8,836 nucleotides of DNA from Rubrobacter sp. Lineage in GTDB: Bacteria; Actinomycetota; Rubrobacteria; Rubrobacterales; Rubrobacteraceae. The translations under genes and the position numbers were made by a program. Below are positions 5,284 through 8,836 of the stretch, piece after piece (position 1 is the stretch's first letter; each line of letters begins with the position of its first letter). Below the pieces are notes generated by a model, which was given only the letters and a program-made list of their open reading frames with translations, was not told where the DNA came from and ran no database searches. The stretch spans positions 1 through 8,836 of the forward strand of contig JADDPV010000007.1 in assembly GCA_016781705.1 (NCBI GenBank), written 5' to 3'.

Positions 5284-8165
5284 CGACGTCGGCGCCGAGT
5301 ATCTCCAGGAACTCCATGTCCATGCGCCTCAAGCCCCAACCCGGCGAGGTCATCGACCGCGGACGGAGGTTCAGGTTCACGTGGAACGGCGAGGCGTACC
5401 CTGCCTACGAGGGCGACACCATCGTCTCGGCGCTCGCCGCTTGTGGCGAGCGGGTCTTCTCCCGCAGCTTCAAGTACCACCGCCCCCGCGGGTTGCTGAC
5501 CGCGAGCTTCCTGGATCCCGGCTGCATGGTGCAGGTCGGCGACGAGCCGAACGTCCGGGGAGCGCACCGGCGCGTGGAGCCGGGGATGGTAGTGAGCCCG
5601 CAGAACGTCTGGCCCTCGTTGCGCTTCGACATAAAGTCCGCCAACGGGGCCTTTGGCCGCTTTCTCTCCGCCGGTTTCTACTACAAGACCTTTATCAAGC
5701 CGCGACGGTTGTGGCCCGCGTACCGTAGCGTTCTGCGGCGCTTCTCCGCGGGCGGCGTGGTCTCTCCCGACTCGTCTCACGGGTACTTCGACAAGCGCTA
5801 CGCCCACCCCGACGTGGTCGTCGCCGGCGGCGGTCCCGCCGGGATGGCGGCGGCCATCGCCGCCGCCGAGGCGGGGGCGCAGGTCCTGCTGGTGGAGGAG
5901 GAGTACGAGCTTGGCGGCCATCTCCGCTGGGGGAACGAGGCCGAGCTGGCGGCTTTGCGCGAGTTGCGCGGCGAGGTCGGGTCCACCGCCGGCATCGAGG
6001 TGATGACCAACTCGGTGGTGAACGGACGCTACGACGGCAACTGGGTTGCGGTGCTGCAAAGGAACCTGCCGCACGTGGTGGAGCGGCTCGTAAAGGCTCG
6101 GGCCAAGACGCTGGTGGTAGCGCCCGGCCTGATCGAACGCCCATACGTCTTCGAGGGCAACGACGCGCCGGGGGTCGTTCTCTCGGGTGCTGTCCGCCGG
6201 CTCGTCAACCTGTACGCGGTCAAACCCGGAGAGCGGGCTGTAGTTCTCTCCGCGAACGAGAGCGGCGACGCGGCGGCAGAAGACCTCGAGCGCGCCGGCG
6301 TCGAGGTCGCGCGCGTAGTGGACGCCCGCCGGGGCGGCGATGTCGTGCGGGCCAACGGCGGCGGCAAGGGCGTGCGCTCCGTGGAGTGCGCCGACGGCAC
6401 GAAGATAGACTGCGACCTGCTAGTTACCGCCGTCGGCTGGACCGCTCCCACCTCGCTGCTGAACATGGCCGGCGACCGGCCGGTTTACGACGGGAGGGCG
6501 GCCCGCTTCTTCCCTTCCAGGCTCACCGAAGACGTGTTGGTGACCGGCGGGTTGGCCGGCGACGGGACGCTCGAGGAGTTGCTAGCCCACGCGCGCGCCA
6601 CCGGACGCGACGCCGCCGGACGAGCCACCCGAACCGGCCGGGCGCTGCGCGCGGGCATCCCGCAGCACGCCGACGGGCAGCCTGAGCTTGCCCAGTCGCC
6701 GCCCGTGGAGTACCCAAAGCTCCCGGTCTACGACCACCCGGCGCTGTTCCGCGGCAAGACCCACGGTATCGTGGACTACTCCGAGGACGTCACCTCGAAG
6801 GATCTCGTCGCCGCCGAGAAGGAGGGCTATGACGCCATAGAGCTTGCCAAACGGTACACCACGGTGACCATGGGCTCCGCCCAGGGCAAACTCGAGACCG
6901 TCAACGCCGTGGCGATCATGGCGGAGGCGACCGGCAGCACCATCGAGGAGACCGGAACCACCGTGTGGCGCCCGCCCTACGCGCCTATCACCTTAGGCGC
7001 TCTGGCCGGGCGTATCTTCGAGCCGGTGCGCTACTCGCCGATGCAGCCGTGGCACGAGCGCCACGGGGCGAAGCCGCTGGTGGCGGGGGCTTGGATCCGG
7101 CCCGACCACTACGGAGATCCCGCCTCCGAGGTCCGCAACGTCAGGGAGAACGTAGGCCTCATAGACGTGACGCCCTTGGGCAAGTTCGACCTGCGCGGCC
7201 CCGACGTGCCGAGGCTGCTGAACCACCTTTACGTGAACGAGTGGTCCAACCTCGACGTAGGCGCGGTCCGCTACGGCGTGATGTGCCTCGAGGACGGCGT
7301 AATCTTCGACGATGGCGTCACGGGCCGCCTCGGCTCCGACCGCTACATCCTGACGGCAACCTCCTCGGGAGCGGCGTCCGTCTGGGAGTGGATCGACAAC
7401 TGGCTGCAAACTGCCAAGCCCGGGTGGCGGATCCACATAACCCCGGTGACGACGGCGTACGCGAGCATCAACGTTGCAGGGCCTAAGTCCCGCGACCTTC
7501 TCCTGCGTCTGGCCGAGGGTGTGGACCTCTCGCCGGACGCCTTCCCCTACATGCGGGTCCGTACCGGGCGCATCGCCAGCGTGGACGGTTGCTTTATGTG
7601 GCGCATCGGCTTCACCGGCGAGCTCAGCTACGAGATCCACGTGCCCGCCGCCTACGGGCTGCACGTGTGGGAGGCGTTGATGGAGCGCGGCGCGGACCTC
7701 GGCGTCAAGCCCTTCGGCGTCGAGGCGCAGCGCATCCTGCGCCTGGAGAAGGGCCACTTCATAGTAGGCCAGGATACCGACGGGCTCACGGGGCCCTACG
7801 GCGTGGGCCTCGGCAGGATGGTCAAGCTGGACAAGGACGACTTCGCCGGCAAGCCCGAGCTGGCCTGGCAGGGCGAGCGCGGCGACTACCTGCGGCTCGT
7901 CGGCCTGCAACCGCACGACGGTTCGCTGGTTCCCCCCGAGGCGAGCCAGATAATCGAGGACAAGAACGGGGTCGTGGGACGGATAACGTCCAGTCGCATG
8001 TCGCCCACGCTGGGGCGTTCGATCTGCCTGGGCTTCGTCGCCCCGCACCTCGCCACGCCGGGAACAACGCTCCTCGTGCAGTTGCCCGACGGGGAACGGA
8101 TCCCGATCCGCGTCACGCAGCACCACGCGCACTTCGACCCCGAGGGAACGCGCCAGCGTGGCTGA
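5280..8165 (+). CDS. soxA: Sarcosine oxidase, alpha subunit
   Basis: The 961-residue length fits the usual 950-1000. Domains in order are: a ferredoxin-like fold at about residues 25-125, with SFKYHRPRGLLTASFLDPG and without the cysteines of a 2Fe-2S cluster; an NAD-binding Rossmann region beginning at Asp178 with VVVAGGGPAGMAAAIAAAEAG; a second dinucleotide-fold part with TLVVAPGLIERPYVFEG and DLLVTAVGWTAPTSLL; and a C-terminal GcvT-like folate domain from about residue 575. The folate domain has VGLIDVTPLGKFDLRGPD and FTGELSYEIHVP, with Glu781 at the conserved position. It takes the formaldehyde-level carbon from the imine and makes 5,10-methylene-THF. TTG at 5280 overlaps the soxD stop. 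ATG at 5316, preceded by AGGA at 5307-5310, gives MSMRLKPQPGEVIDRG and is equally plausible, so the true N-terminus may be 12 residues shorter. No frameshift is visible. Confidence 0.96.
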   Translation: MTTSAPSISRNSMSMRLKPQPGEVIDRGRRFRFTWNGEAYPAYEGDTIVSALAACGERVFSRSFKYHRPRGLLTASFLDPGCMVQVGDEPNVRGAHRRVEPGMVVSPQNVWPSLRFDIKSANGAFGRFLSAGFYYKTFIKPRRLWPAYRSVLRRFSAGGVVSPDSSHGYFDKRYAHPDVVVAGGGPAGMAAAIAAAEAGAQVLLVEEEYELGGHLRWGNEAELAALRELRGEVGSTAGIEVMTNSVVNGRYDGNWVAVLQRNLPHVVERLVKARAKTLVVAPGLIERPYVFEGNDAPGVVLSGAVRRLVNLYAVKPGERAVVLSANESGDAAAEDLERAGVEVARVVDARRGGDVVRANGGGKGVRSVECADGTKIDCDLLVTAVGWTAPTSLLNMAGDRPVYDGRAARFFPSRLTEDVLVTGGLAGDGTLEELLAHARATGRDAAGRATRTGRALRAGIPQHADGQPELAQSPPVEYPKLPVYDHPALFRGKTHGIVDYSEDVTSKDLVAAEKEGYDAIELAKRYTTVTMGSAQGKLETVNAVAIMAEATGSTIEETGTTVWRPPYAPITLGALAGRIFEPVRYSPMQPWHERHGAKPLVAGAWIRPDHYGDPASEVRNVRENVGLIDVTPLGKFDLRGPDVPRLLNHLYVNEWSNLDVGAVRYGVMCLEDGVIFDDGVTGRLGSDRYILTATSSGAASVWEWIDNWLQTAKPGWRIHITPVTTAYASINVAGPKSRDLLLRLAEGVDLSPDAFPYMRVRTGRIASVDGCFMWRIGFTGELSYEIHVPAAYGLHVWEALMERGADLGVKPFGVEAQRILRLEKGHFIVGQDTDGLTGPYGVGLGRMVKLDKDDFAGKPELAWQGERGDYLRLVGLQPHDGSLVPPEASQIIEDKNGVVGRITSSRMSPTLGRSICLGFVAPHLATPGTTLLVQLPDGERIPIRVTQHHAHFDPEGTRQRG

Positions 8166-8799
8166 GGCGGCGCCCGTCGCCCGCAGCCCGATCTCACCGG
8201 CCCCACCGGTGACGGTGGAGCACGGCTGGGAGGTCAGCACCCGCCGCAGCGGCGCCGATCCGCGGATCATGGACTGCACCCCGTTGGCCAAGGTCCTCGT
8301 GCTCGCGTCCGCGGACGGAGAGGTAGCCCGCGCGCTCGGCGTCCCCTACGGACGCGCCGCCCACGACGAGCACGGAACGCTCGTCGTGGGCTCCGGCCCC
8401 GGCGAGTGGCTGCTGTTAGCCCCGCCCGGAACGGGCGCGGCGGTCGCCGGGCGTGTAGAAGAGGTGCCGGACGAGGGACTGGTCAGCGTCTTCGACGCCA
8501 CGCACGGGCGAGCGCTAATGCGGATCACGGGCACACGAGCGGCCGATCTGCTGGCGAAGGTGTGCGGCATCGACCTCTCCGAGGAAGTTACGCCCGACGG
8601 CGCGGCCTTCCGCAGCTCGGTCGCGAAGCTCGTGACCGACGTCGTGCGCGACGACCGCGACGGGGAGCGGTCGTACCTTTTGCACTGCGAGCGGTCCTCG
8701 GGGCAGTACCTCTTCGACACCCTGTTAGACGCTGGCCATGAGTTCGGCATCGAGATCGAGGGTTTCGCCGCCGCCGAAGCGCAAGGAGGACGCGGATGA
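8158..8799 (+). CDS. soxG: Sarcosine oxidase, gamma subunit
   Basis: The gamma subunit has a GcvT-like fold and completes the heterotetramer, packing near the folate-handling alpha subunit. The 213-residue product carries the recognisable block SVFDATHGRALMRITG. This is followed by LLAKVCGIDLSEEVTPDG, AFRSSVAKLVTDVVRDD and YLLHCERSSGQYLFDTLLDAG. The N-terminal 20 residues are Ala/Pro-rich and probably flexible. GTG at 8158 lies inside the end of soxA (8-nt overlap), with GAGGGA about 10 nt upstream, consistent with coupled translation and fixed stoichiometry. Its stop overlaps the ATG of the next gene as ATGA. The length is normal for the family and the frame is intact. Confidence 0.93.
   Translation: MAEAAPVARSPISPAPPVTVEHGWEVSTRRSGADPRIMDCTPLAKVLVLASADGEVARALGVPYGRAAHDEHGTLVVGSGPGEWLLLAPPGTGAAVAGRVEEVPDEGLVSVFDATHGRALMRITGTRAADLLAKVCGIDLSEEVTPDGAAFRSSVAKLVTDVVRDDRDGERSYLLHCERSSGQYLFDTLLDAGHEFGIEIEGFAAAEAQGGRG
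8783..8790 (+). promoter_or_regulatory. Shine-Dalgarno AAGGAGGA of the gene at the right edge
   Basis: A near-perfect ribosome site lies within the last codons of soxG, 5 nt before the ATG at 8796. It confirms that a further gene of the operon starts here. Confidence 0.8.
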
Positions 8800-8836
8800 C
8801 GCTTCCCGCCAGGTTCCCTTCGGACCTTCAAATAGC
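8796..8836 (+). CDS. fhs: Probable formate-tetrahydrofolate ligase, N-terminus only (3' truncated by window)
   Basis: Thirteen complete codons are visible, giving MTLPARFPSDLQI, and the final two bases gc fit a following alanine. The PSDLQIA string matches the conserved SDIEIAQ or SDLEIAQ start of Fhs (formyl-THF synthetase). That enzyme makes 10-formyl-THF from formate, ATP and THF, or runs in reverse to yield ATP and formate. The gene overlaps the soxG stop by ATGA and has an excellent Shine-Dalgarno, so it is translated as part of the operon. The identification rests on about seven residues plus the fitting C1-folate context, so it is tentative. Confidence 0.55.
   Translation, partial: MTLPARFPSDLQI

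Noticed and set aside
5277..6074. A 265-codon open frame on the - strand
   Set aside because: It is antisense to the 5' part of soxA, has no family resemblance and is best explained by codon bias of the real gene.
6993..8291. A 432-codon open frame on the - strand
   Set aside because: It is antisense to the soxA 3' half and the soxG start, has shadow-type composition and no recognisable domain.
1..8836. CRISPR arrays, insertion sequences, tRNA or rRNA genes
   Set aside because: No direct-repeat array, transposase motif, terminal inverted repeats or structural RNA signature was seen on either strand.

Overview
The window comes from a high-GC bacterium. Its protein sequences, frequent GTG and TTG starts, and free use of ATA and AGG codons despite the GC bias suggest an actinobacterium, possibly Rubrobacter or a relative. 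That placement is inferred from sequence style, not from a marker gene. All supported genes lie on the + strand.

Positions 1-987 hold the 3' part of treY (maltooligosyl trehalose synthase). It is followed by about 430 bp without an intact recognisable gene (988-1418). This stretch contains a short remnant resembling the N-terminus of a GH13 alpha-glucosidase or amylase, an unrecognised 33-codon open frame, and a control region. The control region has two inverted repeats (1270-1283 and 1304-1316) that overlap the -35 and -10 boxes of a candidate promoter, then a leader of roughly 100 nt and a strong Shine-Dalgarno.

From 1419 to the right edge the genes form one tight transcription unit. In order they are: a GcvT/DmdA-like folate-dependent methyltransferase (1419-2636), a divergent methylenetetrahydrofolate reductase-like protein (2656-3549), the four subunits of heterotetrameric sarcosine oxidase in the order soxB, soxD, soxA, soxG (3640-8799), and the first 13 complete codons of a gene that looks like fhs, formate-tetrahydrofolate ligase (8796-8836, cut by the window end). 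Intergenic gaps are 90 nt or less, and several junctions overlap by 4-8 nt.

The products all meet at tetrahydrofolate (THF). Sarcosine oxidase converts sarcosine, THF and O2 to glycine, 5,10-methylene-THF and H2O2. The GcvT/DmdA-like protein is expected to move a methyl group from an unknown methylated donor to THF. The reductase-like protein could interconvert 5-methyl-THF and 5,10-methylene-THF. Fhs links 10-formyl-THF to formate and ATP. The most interesting reading is a C1-salvage operon that strips methyl groups from an N-methyl or S-methyl compound such as a betaine-type osmolyte, and feeds both methyl-level and methylene-level carbon into one folate pool. The first substrate is not determined by the sequence.
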